The notes under the pieces are model-generated. The model did not search any database and was not told where the DNA came from. It saw only the letters and a program-made list of their open reading frames with translations. DNA of 64,000 nucleotides, taken from assembly GCF_029360705.1 (NCBI RefSeq), contig NZ_JARKMX010000002.1, forward strand, positions 62,001 to 126,000, written 5' to 3'. Shown piece after piece: positions 26,072 to 34,932 of the stretch. Every line of letters begins with the position of its first letter. Positions within the stretch are counted from its first letter, which is position 1. This DNA comes from Paraflavitalea pollutisoli (GTDB lineage: Bacteria > Bacteroidota > Bacteroidia > Chitinophagales > Chitinophagaceae). The position numbers and the translations under genes are program-made.

Positions 26072-28570
26072 TTACTCCTCGAAATAGACCCTTTTTACCC
26101 GCTGAGAAATACCCGTAAGCATCTCGTATGGAATGGTTTGGGCCCAATGGGCTACCTGTTGCACAGGTAGCTCCCTGCCAAACAGTATAACTTCATCACC
26201 CTCCTGCACATGCGGAATACCGGTAATATCGATCATCACCATGTCCATACATACTGTTCCCATCACGGGTGCGAGCTGTCCTTTCACCCACATTTTACCA
26301 ATGCCATTACTCAGGTTGCGCGGATAACCATCCGCATAACCGATGCGGATCGTAGCCACCGTCGTATCATGTGTCACCACACCACGTCGGCCATAACTCA
26401 CCGTTTCACCCGCCTTCAGGTGTTTGATCTGCGCAATGGTAGCAATGAGCGTGGACACTTCTTTCAACTCCAGCTTGTGCGTATTGGCACTATCGATGCC
26501 ATATAAGCCGATGCCCAGGCGTACCATGTCGAGTTGCAGATCAGGATGCCGCGCAATCCCGGCTGTATTGGCGATATGGCGCAGGAACGGATAGGCTACT
26601 ACCTCTTGCAGCGTAGCTATCATGCTTAGAAAAAGACTGGCTTGTTGCCGGGTGAAAGCATCATGCTGTGCATCCTCACTGGCCGCCAGGTGACTGAACA
26701 CACTCTTTACCGTAAACACATCCGTTTTCAGCACGTCCAGTACCGATTCCAGTTCTTCGGTCGAAAAACCCAACCGGTTCATCCCCGTTTCAAACTCGAT
26801 GTGCACCGGAAACTGCCGGATGCCCTGGCGCTTCAGGAATGCTTCGAACGCCCGTAACAGGCCTGGCGAATACAGGTCTGGCTCCAGGTTATATTGCACC
26901 AATACATCGAAGGTCGACGGATCGGCGTTCATCACCATGATCGGCAGATTGATGCCCCCACGGCGAAGCTCCACGCCTTCATCGGCATAAGCTACCGCCA
27001 GGTAATCCACCTTATGAAACTGCAGGGCATTGGCAATCTCGTAACTGCCGCTGCCATAAGAAAACGCTTTTACCATCGCCATCAGTTTGGTAGCAGGCTG
27101 TAGCAATTGCTGGTACTGCCGCAGGTTATGGCCCAGCGCATTGAGGTCGATCTCCAATACCGTTTGATGCACCTTTTGCTCCAGCAAACGATCGATCTGC
27201 TCCAGCTCGAATACCCTCGCTCCTTTCAGCAAAATGGTTTCATCGCGGAATACCAGGTGATGAAAATCATGTATAAAAGACTCTACCGAAGGGTAAAAGG
27301 CTAGTTCTGGAATGGCCGATAGCCGGAAGTTGGCCTGGTGCTGCATCATCTTGTCGCCGATGCCGATCAGGCGGGCAATGCCCCGTTGCGCCAGCGCCTG
27401 CGCCACTTCGCGGTACAACTCTTTTTCATGGCGGCCGCTCTGTAAGATATCCGACAGGATCACCGTTTTACGGTCATGCTGACTTTGCTGCGCCAGGAAG
27501 TCGAGCGCTATATTGAACGAGCTAAGGTCGGCACTGTAACTGTCATTGATGATCGAACAATTGTTGGTGCCCTTCTTCAACTCCAGCCGCATGGCCACCG
27601 GCCCCAGCTGTATCATCTTTTTATCGATAGTCTTTGCATCCACCCCCAGGTGCAACAACACACACCAGCAATGGATGGCATTTTCTACCGACGCATCATC
27701 GGTAAAAGGTATCCGTACCGAAATAGTTTGGTCTTTGTACAAAGCCGTGATCAGGGTAGTGCCGGCCTCCTTGTAGATCGTCAGTATCTGCAGCGTCGCT
27801 TCGGTCACCGTACTCCAGTTGAATATGTCAAAAGCCCCCTGACCGCCCTTGTTGATCTGCTGGTACAAAGCAGCCACCCCTTCATTGATCTCCGGCGCAT
27901 CCTTGCAATAGACCAATGCTTTCACATGGGTAAACAGGCGCAGTTTTTCATTCACCTTCTGCCGCCCGTTCAAAAATCCTTCACTGTGCGCTTCACCAAT
28001 ATTCGTAAACACACCGATCGTAGGCTGTATGATCTTTTGCAGTTTGTCCATCTCCCCACTTTGCGAAATGCCTGCTTCGAAGATGCCCAGCTCATGCGAC
28101 TCATTCATTGGCCATACACTCAGCGGCACACCGATCTGCGAGTTGTAACTACGTGGACTGCGGATAATCGAATACCGGTCATCCAGCAGCTGATTCAACC
28201 ATTCCTTCACGATCGTCTTTCCATTGCTGCCCGTAATGCCGATCACAGGAATGGAAAACTGCTTGCGGTGATGGGCCGCCAACAGCTGCATGGCCTGCAA
28301 CACATCTTTTACCTGCAGGATGTTCGCTGCCGGCATCGGTGCGGTATCGACCTCCTCACTCACTACAAAATTGCGCACGCCACGCTCATAAAGCGCGGGC
28401 AGAAAACCATGGCCGTCCCGGCGCGGCCCTTTCATGGCAAAGAACAGGGAGCTGGCCGGAAAGATCAGCTTGCGGCTGTCGATCAGCAACTGTTCGATCA
28501 GGGCATTGTCGGTTTGCTGTACCAGCTTACCTTTTACAATGCCGGCTATATCCTCGATAAAATACTTCAT
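26072..28570 (-). CDS. Fused MurF - alanine racemase
   Basis: An 832-residue bifunctional cell-wall enzyme. Residues 1 to about 455 form a Mur ligase (UDP-MurNAc-tripeptide:D-Ala-D-Ala ligase) with the ATP loop GITGSNGKTIVKEWL and HELGIFEAGISQSGEMD. From about 465 onward lies an alanine racemase, beginning VLEIDLNALGHNLRQYQQ, with the PLP lysine in MVKAFSYGSGSYE and the C-terminal domain containing YGRRGVVTHDTTVATIRIGYADG. This supplies D-Ala and adds the D-Ala-D-Ala dipeptide in one chain. The fusion is a known feature of many Bacteroidota. The ATG lies 8 bp after the terC stop, so both are driven by the promoter at 29561. Confidence 0.95.
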   Translation of the reverse strand: MKYFIEDIAGIVKGKLVQQTDNALIEQLLIDSRKLIFPASSLFFAMKGPRRDGHGFLPALYERGVRNFVVSEEVDTAPMPAANILQVKDVLQAMQLLAAHHRKQFSIPVIGITGSNGKTIVKEWLNQLLDDRYSIIRSPRSYNSQIGVPLSVWPMNESHELGIFEAGISQSGEMDKLQKIIQPTIGVFTNIGEAHSEGFLNGRQKVNEKLRLFTHVKALVYCKDAPEINEGVAALYQQINKGGQGAFDIFNWSTVTEATLQILTIYKEAGTTLITALYKDQTISVRIPFTDDASVENAIHCWCVLLHLGVDAKTIDKKMIQLGPVAMRLELKKGTNNCSIINDSYSADLSSFNIALDFLAQQSQHDRKTVILSDILQSGRHEKELYREVAQALAQRGIARLIGIGDKMMQHQANFRLSAIPELAFYPSVESFIHDFHHLVFRDETILLKGARVFELEQIDRLLEQKVHQTVLEIDLNALGHNLRQYQQLLQPATKLMAMVKAFSYGSGSYEIANALQFHKVDYLAVAYADEGVELRRGGINLPIMVMNADPSTFDVLVQYNLEPDLYSPGLLRAFEAFLKRQGIRQFPVHIEFETGMNRLGFSTEELESVLDVLKTDVFTVKSVFSHLAASEDAQHDAFTRQQASLFLSMIATLQEVVAYPFLRHIANTAGIARHPDLQLDMVRLGIGLYGIDSANTHKLELKEVSTLIATIAQIKHLKAGETVSYGRRGVVTHDTTVATIRIGYADGYPRNLSNGIGKMWVKGQLAPVMGTVCMDMVMIDITGIPHVQEGDEVILFGRELPVQQVAHWAQTIPYEMLTGISQRVKRVYFEE

Positions 28571-28578
28571 GTCGTTGA

Positions 28579-29541
28579 TTAGTGAAGGTCCCTGCTATGT
28601 CCTGCATCATGCGTGCCATTTTTGGCGCGGTTGGCCAGCGCGATGGAATAAACCATCGACGCCGCGATGCTCACCAGGATCACCAGCAGCGACACCCAGA
28701 TGGGCACCTCCACATGGAAGATCTCTGCCAGCATTTTGAGACCTATGAAAATGAGCACAAAAGCAATCCCTTGCTGCAGGTGGCTGAACTTATCGACCGC
28801 CCCTTTCAGCAAAAAGAACAGCGAACGTAGCCCCAGGATGGCAAAAATATTGCTCGTATAGATGATCAGCGGATGTTTGGATACGCCCATTACAGCGGGT
28901 ATCGAATCGACCGCGAATACAATATCCGTCGTCGCCAGCATAACCACCACCACAAACAGCGAGGTGTACATCCGCTTGCCATCGACCTTCACGATCAGAC
29001 GGCCGCCATGGTCTTCCATGGTCACCGGCAATATCTTCCGCAGCCATTTGTAGACCGGGCTATCGGCCGGATTGTACTCGACGTTTTTGTCGTGGGTAAA
29101 CATTTTATAGCCCGTCCACACCAGGAAGGCGCCGAATATATACAGTATCCATTCAAAACGGTTGACCAGTCCCACGCCCACTGTAATGAACAATACGCGG
29201 AATACGATGGCCATGAGGATGCCGATCAGCAGCACGCGGGCATAATACTCGTCTTTGACGTAAAAGAAATTAAAGAGCAAGATGAACACGAAGATATTGT
29301 CGATACTCAGACTCTTCTCCATCAGGTAGGCACTCACATATTCCAATGCCATCCCCTTGCCCAGCTCGTACCAGATGAAGACGCCGAAGCTGAGGCCCAG
29401 GGCTACCCAAAACACACTTACCCAAAATGCCTTTTTTAAAGATACATGAGTCGACCGCTTGCTGAAAAGTCCGAGGTCGATGATGATCGCCAGTACCAAT
29501 ACGATCCCAAAGACCAGGTAAGTGATTTGATCCCTTGTCAT
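28579..29541 (-). CDS. TerC family integral membrane protein
   Basis: A 320-residue protein with about nine membrane helices. Conserved acidic TerC motifs include ALEYVSAYLMEKSLSIDNIF in the first half and TDIVFAVDSIPAVMGVS in the second. It is related to E. coli Alx and to TerC of tellurite-resistance clusters, and is thought to move or sense metal ions such as Mn2+. No tellurite genes are nearby; it is instead co-transcribed with murF-alr, possibly reflecting a role at the envelope. The true substrate is unknown. Confidence 0.9.
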   Translation of the reverse strand: MTRDQITYLVFGIVLVLAIIIDLGLFSKRSTHVSLKKAFWVSVFWVALGLSFGVFIWYELGKGMALEYVSAYLMEKSLSIDNIFVFILLFNFFYVKDEYYARVLLIGILMAIVFRVLFITVGVGLVNRFEWILYIFGAFLVWTGYKMFTHDKNVEYNPADSPVYKWLRKILPVTMEDHGGRLIVKVDGKRMYTSLFVVVVMLATTDIVFAVDSIPAVMGVSKHPLIIYTSNIFAILGLRSLFFLLKGAVDKFSHLQQGIAFVLIFIGLKMLAEIFHVEVPIWVSLLVILVSIAASMVYSIALANRAKNGTHDAGHSRDLH

Positions 29542-29560
29542 GCTTGATTGTTGATGGCAA

Positions 29561-29568
29561 CAAAGATA
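29561..29568 (-). promoter_or_regulatory. -7 box TATCTTTG for the terC-murF/alr operon
   Basis: A perfect TAnnTTTG match on minus, 19 nt upstream of the terC ATG at 29541. Confidence 0.6.
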
Positions 29569-29668
29569 GGGGCCACAAGTGGTAAACGACCACCGCTAAT
29601 CCCCGCAGGAAATTGTATAGAACGGGACGATTGTTGCCTGAAAAAACAGTCAGCCTCCCGATCACAGG

Positions 29669-29695
29669 TCTGTGCACCGGCGCCCGGTGCTACAG
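29669..29695 (-). terminator. Hairpin downstream of gldG
   Basis: GCACCGG (29674-29680) pairs with CCGGTGC (29684-29690), extended by CTGT/ACAG with one bulged base. It lies 37 bp after the gldG stop, but no good U-tract follows on minus. Confidence 0.35.
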
Positions 29696-29731
29696 ATTAA
29701 AAGAAAGTTAAGGTTTAGCCGGTCAGCGCGC

Positions 29732-31444
29732 CTACTGGTATTTCCTTTTCCGCATTGCCTGGTAAATAAATCCAAAGAGAATAACCAGCAAAACAGGTAC
29801 CGCGATATTGATCACCTGCCAGGTAGTTCTTTCGCTGGCTACTTTTTCCGGATCGAGCAGGCGAAGGGTGTAATCCTTTGACCGGGTTTCGAGGATACCC
29901 GAGGGATTGACGAGGTATTCGATGGCGTTCAGGATAAAATCTTTATTGGCGTACTGGTAGTTGGTAAACTGGTTGAAGCCCATTGGCAGCGGCCCCTGGG
30001 CCTGCGAGAATACATTGGTGGCAATATCAGCATCGGAGATAACGATCATTTTGTTCTCTTCCGTGCTGGTAGCGCGGAAGGGCTGTTTGTACAACCCAGC
30101 CAGCGTATCCATGGCGGCCTGCGACAGCCGGTTGGTGAACAGCGAGGAAAAACGACCTTCGAGCAGCACCGCCACCGGAATATTGGCTTTGTTGAAGGTC
30201 TTCATATCTTCCTCCGTCTTGATGCTGTTGAGCGATACGATGGCCGGTGTATTCAGCGTACGGGAATTGGCCGAAGTAGCCAGCAATACCGTTTTGCGTA
30301 TACCCGGCGCCTTTACCGTGTCGATCGAGTTGGGGAACATCGACAGCACCTGGTCCATATTTTTCGAGATCGGATTATCGGAATAGGAGCCCAGCAACGG
30401 GAAATAAGGCCAGCTTTGCAATTCCATCTGGGGTTTGTCGCCCATATTGCCTACCACCAGCGGCAGGCGATCGCAATTGAGGTCTTGCACCAGGTCGGGA
30501 TTGATGCGCACCCCGTATTTAAAGAGCTGATCGTCGAGGTTGAGGCCAAAGTCGAAGGCCACGAAATCGCTTTGCTTCCGCATCAGGCTATCCAGGCTGG
30601 CATCGAGTTTATCCAGCAGCCAGATCACCTTTCCGCCGTTCATGATGTACTGGTCCAGTTTCAGCTTTTGCTCGCTGGTAAAGGGCTTGGTGGGCTTCAT
30701 CACCACCATCGCATCGAACTGCTGCGGAATGACGGGCACACTATCGATAGGTACCCAACCAAAGCCGTAATTGGCCTTCAGTGCCCCTTCAATGAGGTCA
30801 TATACATTATACGTGATCGGCTCGCCATTACCCAGCAGGTAACCGACGGAAGGCGCCGATTCGGCCGTGATCTTCTGGATGGCATGTGCCAGTTTGAATT
30901 CGAGCAGGGCTTCGGCATTGTTGAGGGTGCTGAAGGGGTCACCATCAGACACTTTGGAACCTTGCAGAAAATCGATGGGCAGCACACGGTCGCGGTAGGC
31001 AATGAGTGCCCCAGGAAACAGGTAGCGTTGCTCCTCCCCTTCTCCTTCTTTCGCTTTTACCCGCACATTGGTGGGCTTGAGGCCCAGGCTCATCAGGGAA
31101 TCCATGGTCAGCACGCCTTCTGTAGAATCGGCAGGATCGGAGCCGGGACGTTGAAAACGGAACAATACATGGGAACCACCCGCTTCTTTAAATTCCTGCA
31201 GCAGCTCGCGTGTGCTGTTGGCCAGGCGCTTGAAACCAGCCGGCATATCGCCGTCGAGGAAAACAGTGACCACCACTTCACCTTTCAGTTGCGACAGCAT
31301 TCTTTTGGTAGGGGTCGACAAGGTAAAGCGCTTTTCCTGTGTGAGGTCGAGCCGGAAATGAATTTGCGCGGCGAGGTAATTTACCCCCACCAGTACGATC
31401 AACGCATAGAGCCACCAATATTTCGAAGCGAACAGTTTTTTCAT
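29732..31444 (-). CDS. gldG: Gliding-motility ABC transporter component GldG
   Basis: A 570-residue protein with an N-terminal membrane helix (YWWLYALIVLVGVNYLAAQI), a large extracytoplasmic region (FRLDLTQEKRFTLSTPTKRML, then VVTVFLDGDMPAGFKRLANS) and a C-terminal helix (INIAVPVLLVILFGFIYQAM). Length, topology and the Arg-Phe-Thr-Leu-Ser motif fit GldG, the DUF4350/ABC-2-associated partner of GldF. In Flavobacterium, GldA, GldF and GldG form an ABC transporter needed for gliding or surface organisation. gldF lies 69 bp upstream; no gldA is in this window. Gliding cannot be concluded from gldFG alone. Confidence 0.92.
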   Translation of the reverse strand: MKKLFASKYWWLYALIVLVGVNYLAAQIHFRLDLTQEKRFTLSTPTKRMLSQLKGEVVVTVFLDGDMPAGFKRLANSTRELLQEFKEAGGSHVLFRFQRPGSDPADSTEGVLTMDSLMSLGLKPTNVRVKAKEGEGEEQRYLFPGALIAYRDRVLPIDFLQGSKVSDGDPFSTLNNAEALLEFKLAHAIQKITAESAPSVGYLLGNGEPITYNVYDLIEGALKANYGFGWVPIDSVPVIPQQFDAMVVMKPTKPFTSEQKLKLDQYIMNGGKVIWLLDKLDASLDSLMRKQSDFVAFDFGLNLDDQLFKYGVRINPDLVQDLNCDRLPLVVGNMGDKPQMELQSWPYFPLLGSYSDNPISKNMDQVLSMFPNSIDTVKAPGIRKTVLLATSANSRTLNTPAIVSLNSIKTEEDMKTFNKANIPVAVLLEGRFSSLFTNRLSQAAMDTLAGLYKQPFRATSTEENKMIVISDADIATNVFSQAQGPLPMGFNQFTNYQYANKDFILNAIEYLVNPSGILETRSKDYTLRLLDPEKVASERTTWQVINIAVPVLLVILFGFIYQAMRKRKYQ

Positions 31445-31513
31445 AGTCGATGATGATCTTCCGGGAATTGCAATCGGGCAGCTGGTCGTTACGACGCGAT
31501 GCCCTTGTATGAT

Positions 31514-32236
31514 TTATCGTTTCAGTAAGTTTCGCGCCGTAAACAGCAAAAAGAAGCCAATGATACCCACAAAATAGATGATATCGCGGCTATCCACCAC
31601 CCCACGGCTTACGCTGCGGTAATGGAAATCGATGCCCGCCATCTCTACGTAATAGTCGGCACCCGACTGTAAAGCGGGAATACGGCTGATGGCATTGAAG
31701 CCGCTGTACAACAGAAAACAGGCAAAAGCGCTGGCGATAAAGGCTACCACCGCGTTGTTGGTGAGGCTGCTGCAGCATACGCCGATGGCCACAAATACAG
31801 CGACCAGGAAACAAAGGCCGATATAAGAGCCGATGATGGCGCCGGTATCGATGGAGCCGGTCTCGGACAATTGCAGGATGGTGAAGATGTAAATGATCGT
31901 GGGCAAGATGGCGATGAGTACCACGAGCAGGGCCCCGAAATATTTACCGCCTACCACCTGCCAGCGGCTGAGCGGTTTAGTTTGGAGAATCTCGAAAGTA
32001 CCACCTTTAAACTCGTCGGCGAAGCTCCGCATGGTAATGGCCGGGATCAGCAGGAGCAGGATCCAGGGCGCCAATTCAAAAAATTTATCAAGCGTAGCGT
32101 ACCCAAAATCAAGGATATTGGTATCAGGGAAAACGAACAGGAACAAACCATTCAACAGCAGGAACACCACAATGGCAATATAACCGGTCAAACTGCTGAA
32201 GAATTGGCGAAATTCTTTTTTACAAACAGACCACAT
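31514..32236 (-). CDS. gldF: Gliding-motility ABC transporter permease GldF
   Basis: A 240-residue ABC-2 type permease with six membrane helices. It begins VCKKEFRQFFSSLTGYIAIV and contains ITMRSFADEFKGGTFEILQT and LSRWQVVGGKYFGALLVVLI, both characteristic of GldF/NatB-like permeases. It pairs with GldG downstream. The start ATG lies 5 nt after the -7-like sequence TATTTTCG (32242-32249, minus), suggesting an almost leaderless message. Confidence 0.92.
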   Translation of the reverse strand: MWSVCKKEFRQFFSSLTGYIAIVVFLLLNGLFLFVFPDTNILDFGYATLDKFFELAPWILLLLIPAITMRSFADEFKGGTFEILQTKPLSRWQVVGGKYFGALLVVLIAILPTIIYIFTILQLSETGSIDTGAIIGSYIGLCFLVAVFVAIGVCCSSLTNNAVVAFIASAFACFLLYSGFNAISRIPALQSGADYYVEMAGIDFHYRSVSRGVVDSRDIIYFVGIIGFFLLFTARNLLKR

Positions 32237-32432
32237 GCGTACGAAAATAAGAGATTATACCTATATAAAAAGAAATGCAGTAGATAGTGATGTACGAAAA
32301 AGGGATTTCCCTATATTCGCTTTCTTCCAATCCAAATAATCCATCTCCTATCGCAAAACCTATCCGTAGTAATTAACGGCTTTTGCCATACATATATTTT
32401 ACACAGATAACCATAACCTACTGCAACAAAAG

Positions 32433-32453
32433 CTCTCCGCCCGGAGAGTTTTT
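32433..32453 (+). terminator. Orphan intrinsic terminator, possible small-RNA end
   Basis: CTCTCC (32433-32438) and GGAGAG (32443-32448) form a hairpin with a GCCC loop. It is followed by TTTTT and flanked upstream by AAAA that can extend the stem. The upstream gene gldF runs the other way, so the terminated transcript would be a short non-coding RNA. Confidence 0.6.
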
Positions 32454-32480
32454 GCGTTTATAACCTTCCCACCCCTTTTC

Positions 32481-32524
32481 GAGACCTTATAGAGACCTTA
32501 TCGGGACCTTATAGAGACCTTATA
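32481..32524. repeat. Four tandem 11-bp repeats, consensus GRGACCTTATM
   Basis: Units at 32481-32491, 32492-32502, 32503-32513 and 32514-32524 differ at only two positions. The period of 11 bp is close to one helical turn, so each unit presents the same DNA face. A degraded fifth unit follows. Confidence 0.85.
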
Positions 32525-32700
32525 CAGACTTAGCTCCTTGTCAGCTTCCTACTACTCCCTACTCATGCCTACAGCAGCCTGCTACCAGCCCAATAGCCAG
32601 GCCGAAGTACTGGTTGTAGTACCTTGAAGGTAGCCCGATTGTCTGCAGATGGTATTCCTATAGCACGAACACACCCAAATTACAGCCTGCATAAACCAGG

Positions 32701-32731
32701 GATACAGCGCCCCTATCAGAGGCGCTGTATC
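32701..32731. repeat. Inverted repeat, 11-bp arms
   Basis: GATACAGCGCC (32701-32711) and GGCGCTGTATC (32721-32731) are perfect reverse complements around a 9-nt loop. No U-tract follows, so a regulatory site or RNA stem is more likely than a terminator. Confidence 0.7.
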
Positions 32732-32874
32732 TACGCTGTATCCTCTATAACTGCCTACATTATTCAGCACATTAGGTGGACAGTCGGCAAGCAGTATCCC
32801 TACTCGCTCCTAAATGATTGATATGCAATGCAATAAGCGCCCCGGCAATCTTTTCAAAAATAAACAGGCCTCAT

Positions 32875-32896
32875 ATCTACTGACATTTCAGTAGAT
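32875..32896. promoter_or_regulatory. Candidate BlaI operator
   Basis: ATCTACTGA (32875-32883) and TCAGTAGAT (32888-32896) are perfect 9-bp arms separated by 4 bp. The palindrome ends 49 bp before the blaI start and 5 bp before a -7-like TATATTTA (32902-32909), so a bound repressor would block the promoter. Confidence 0.65.
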
Positions 32897-32945
32897 CAAC
32901 TTATATTTACGTTACAAAACTATTTATTCCGTTAAACACCGCAGT

Positions 32946-33305
32946 ATGGAAGATCTGACCAAGACCGAAGAGCGTATTATGCAGATCATCTGGCAGCTGG
33001 AGAAATGTTTCGTGAAGGATATTATTGACCGGCTCGACGATGATCCCAAGCCTCCCTATACCACCATTTCCTCGGTGGTACGCATTCTCGAAAACAAAGG
33101 CTTTGTAGGCCATAAAGCCTATGGCAAAACCCATGAATACTTCCCCGTCATCTCCCGGGAAGAATTCGGCAAATTCAGCTTTAAACGTATGTTCCGGGAA
33201 TACTTTGCCGGCAAACCCGAAAAAGTGCTCTCCTTTATGCTGGAGGACGAAAAACTGAGCGATGCAGACATCGAACAGTTGAAGAAATTCATTGACCAAC
33301 AATAA
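32946..33305 (+). CDS. BlaI/MecI/CopY-family repressor
   Basis: A 119-residue winged-helix repressor. It starts LTKTEERIMQIIWQLEKCFV, followed by DIIDRLDDDPKPPYTTISSV, the recognition helix region VVRILENKGFVGHKAYG, and a C-terminal dimerisation helix (LSDADIEQLKKFID). Family members bind palindromic operators and are inactivated by proteolysis when the partner M56 sensor protease fires. The partner is encoded 11 bp downstream. The likely operator at 32875-32896 points to autoregulation. No beta-lactamase or copper exporter lies adjacent, so the wider regulon is unknown. Confidence 0.93.
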   Translation: MEDLTKTEERIMQIIWQLEKCFVKDIIDRLDDDPKPPYTTISSVVRILENKGFVGHKAYGKTHEYFPVISREEFGKFSFKRMFREYFAGKPEKVLSFMLEDEKLSDADIEQLKKFIDQQ

Positions 33306-33316
33306 AACCTTTTACC

Positions 33317-34912
33317 ATGAACGGCCTTCTTCAATACCTGCTGAACGTATCGCTCGGCCTGTTGCCCTTTTATGTCCTGTATTTTTTCTGGCTGCGCCGG
33401 CTCACTTTCTTCAACTGGAATCGCTGGTATATTCTTTTCTCGCTGTTGATCAGTGCCCTGGTACCACTGATACCTGTGGGCAGTAGCCATACCTATGTGC
33501 TGCCAGCACCTATGCCTACGCTTCCTGTGGCACCCGTCACTGCGCCCATCAGTGTACCGTCAATAACGCCACTGGCTACCACCGCCACCACCGCCATCGA
33601 TTGGCAAATGATCTTCCTGATCATCTATAGCGCCGGCGTCCTCATCGCCACTACCAGTCTGCTGGCCGGCTTGCTGAAAGTATGGCGTATGATCAGGACG
33701 CAACCACGCAGTCCCCGCCTGCATGGCTATCACATCATTCGCAACGAACACATCACCGCCAACGCCTCCTTCTTCGGCTATATTTTTTTACAACCACAGT
33801 TGACAGAAGAAGAGGCCTATACCGTCATCCTCCACGAAGATGTGCATGCCCGCCGCTACCATACCCTCGACATGCTGCTGTTGGAATGCTTTAAAATACT
33901 GCTGTGGTTTCATCCGGCCGTATACCATTACAAGCAATTGCTGCTGCAGGCGCATGAGTTTGAGGTAGACCAGGAAACGGCCCAGGCCACCAATAAGAAA
34001 TCGTATGCGCACCTGCTGATTAAGATACAAAGCAAAACCACTCCTGCGCTCGTCAATGCCTATAGTGCTTCCGGCATTGGTCAACGGGTGAAAATGTTGT
34101 TTGCCAAAAGGTCGGGCCGCGCCCTGAAGTTGGTATACCTGCTGATCATTCCCTGCATATTGTTGACCGGCCTTTACTGCAGCAGACCCGTCGATACGCC
34201 AGCGAACACGGAGGATATGACGAGTTCCGCTGGTGAGTTTGGCGTGTTTCAGGAAACGGCCGATGAGTTCCGCTATATATTGTACCCGGAGAAAGTACAA
34301 CGGCTGGAAGATTACCATCGTTTTCTGTACAAAGGGGAGTTTACGGAAGTGGGTAAGCGCTTCGGCCAATTCAAAGCTTCCATCAACGGCTTAACACAAT
34401 CACAAACCACTGGACCTACCCAACAAGTGGGCTTCATCCTTAGCAGCCGCGGGGATGTGATGGAAAGATTCGATGTAGCCCAATTGCTGCAACAGCACCA
34501 GGTGATCGAATGTTCGGTCGATAAACAAACGGGGATCGTACAACTGCTGGCCATTAACCGGGATGCCATGAATCGCGCTGCGCCCCGCTACGATAAGGCA
34601 CAGGTAGCAGCGGGTAAGGAACTGTTTGTGGCCAACTGTGGAGCCTGCCATATGATCGACAAAGACATAACCGGCCCGGCACTGGCGGGCATTGAAAGCC
34701 GCCGGTCCAAAGAATGGCTCCACCGGTTTATCCGCAACAACCAGGAAGTGCTGGCATCGGGCGATAGTGCCGCCCTTAAAGTATACAATGACTGGAATAA
34801 AACACCTATGAGTGTGTTTCCCGCGTTGACAGATGAGCAGATCGAGTCCATACTCGCTTATATCCGGTCGAGTCAGCGCACGGCGGTACTGCTTCCGCCG
34901 GTACAGCAATAG
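33317..34912 (+). CDS. BlaR1-like M56 metallopeptidase fused to a C-terminal cytochrome c domain
   Basis: A 531-residue membrane sensor protease. Four membrane helices (about 5-25, 38-54, 97-121, 270-287) match the BlaR1/MecR1 topology. The zinc site HEDVH is at 173-177, with the third ligand region HEFEVDQE at 213-220. After the last helix the usual penicillin-binding sensor is absent. Instead there is an unassigned ~110-residue region (about 310-420), then a class I cytochrome c domain: heme motif CGACH at 441-445 and probable distal ligand Met498 in NKTPMSVFPALTDEQIESIL. The fold places this heme outside the cytoplasm. By family logic, a change at the heme domain would activate the protease against the BlaI-type repressor. 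Redox, ligand or electron-transfer sensing are all possible. Confidence 0.9.
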   Translation: MNGLLQYLLNVSLGLLPFYVLYFFWLRRLTFFNWNRWYILFSLLISALVPLIPVGSSHTYVLPAPMPTLPVAPVTAPISVPSITPLATTATTAIDWQMIFLIIYSAGVLIATTSLLAGLLKVWRMIRTQPRSPRLHGYHIIRNEHITANASFFGYIFLQPQLTEEEAYTVILHEDVHARRYHTLDMLLLECFKILLWFHPAVYHYKQLLLQAHEFEVDQETAQATNKKSYAHLLIKIQSKTTPALVNAYSASGIGQRVKMLFAKRSGRALKLVYLLIIPCILLTGLYCSRPVDTPANTEDMTSSAGEFGVFQETADEFRYILYPEKVQRLEDYHRFLYKGEFTEVGKRFGQFKASINGLTQSQTTGPTQQVGFILSSRGDVMERFDVAQLLQQHQVIECSVDKQTGIVQLLAINRDAMNRAAPRYDKAQVAAGKELFVANCGACHMIDKDITGPALAGIESRRSKEWLHRFIRNNQEVLASGDSAALKVYNDWNKTPMSVFPALTDEQIESILAYIRSSQRTAVLLPPVQQ

Positions 34913-34932
34913 GTTAGCTGATTGAGCGATGA

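Larger units (their letters stand above)
32237..32945. other. Structured intergenic region between gldF and blaI, 709 bp
   Basis: No convincing protein gene lies here. In order it holds: a plus-oriented intrinsic terminator with no plus gene before it (32433-32453), four tandem 11-bp repeats (32481-32524), an 11-bp stem-loop (32701-32731), and the BlaI-type palindrome (32875-32896) just before the regulator gene. The sequence is AT-richer than its surroundings. Confidence 0.6.
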
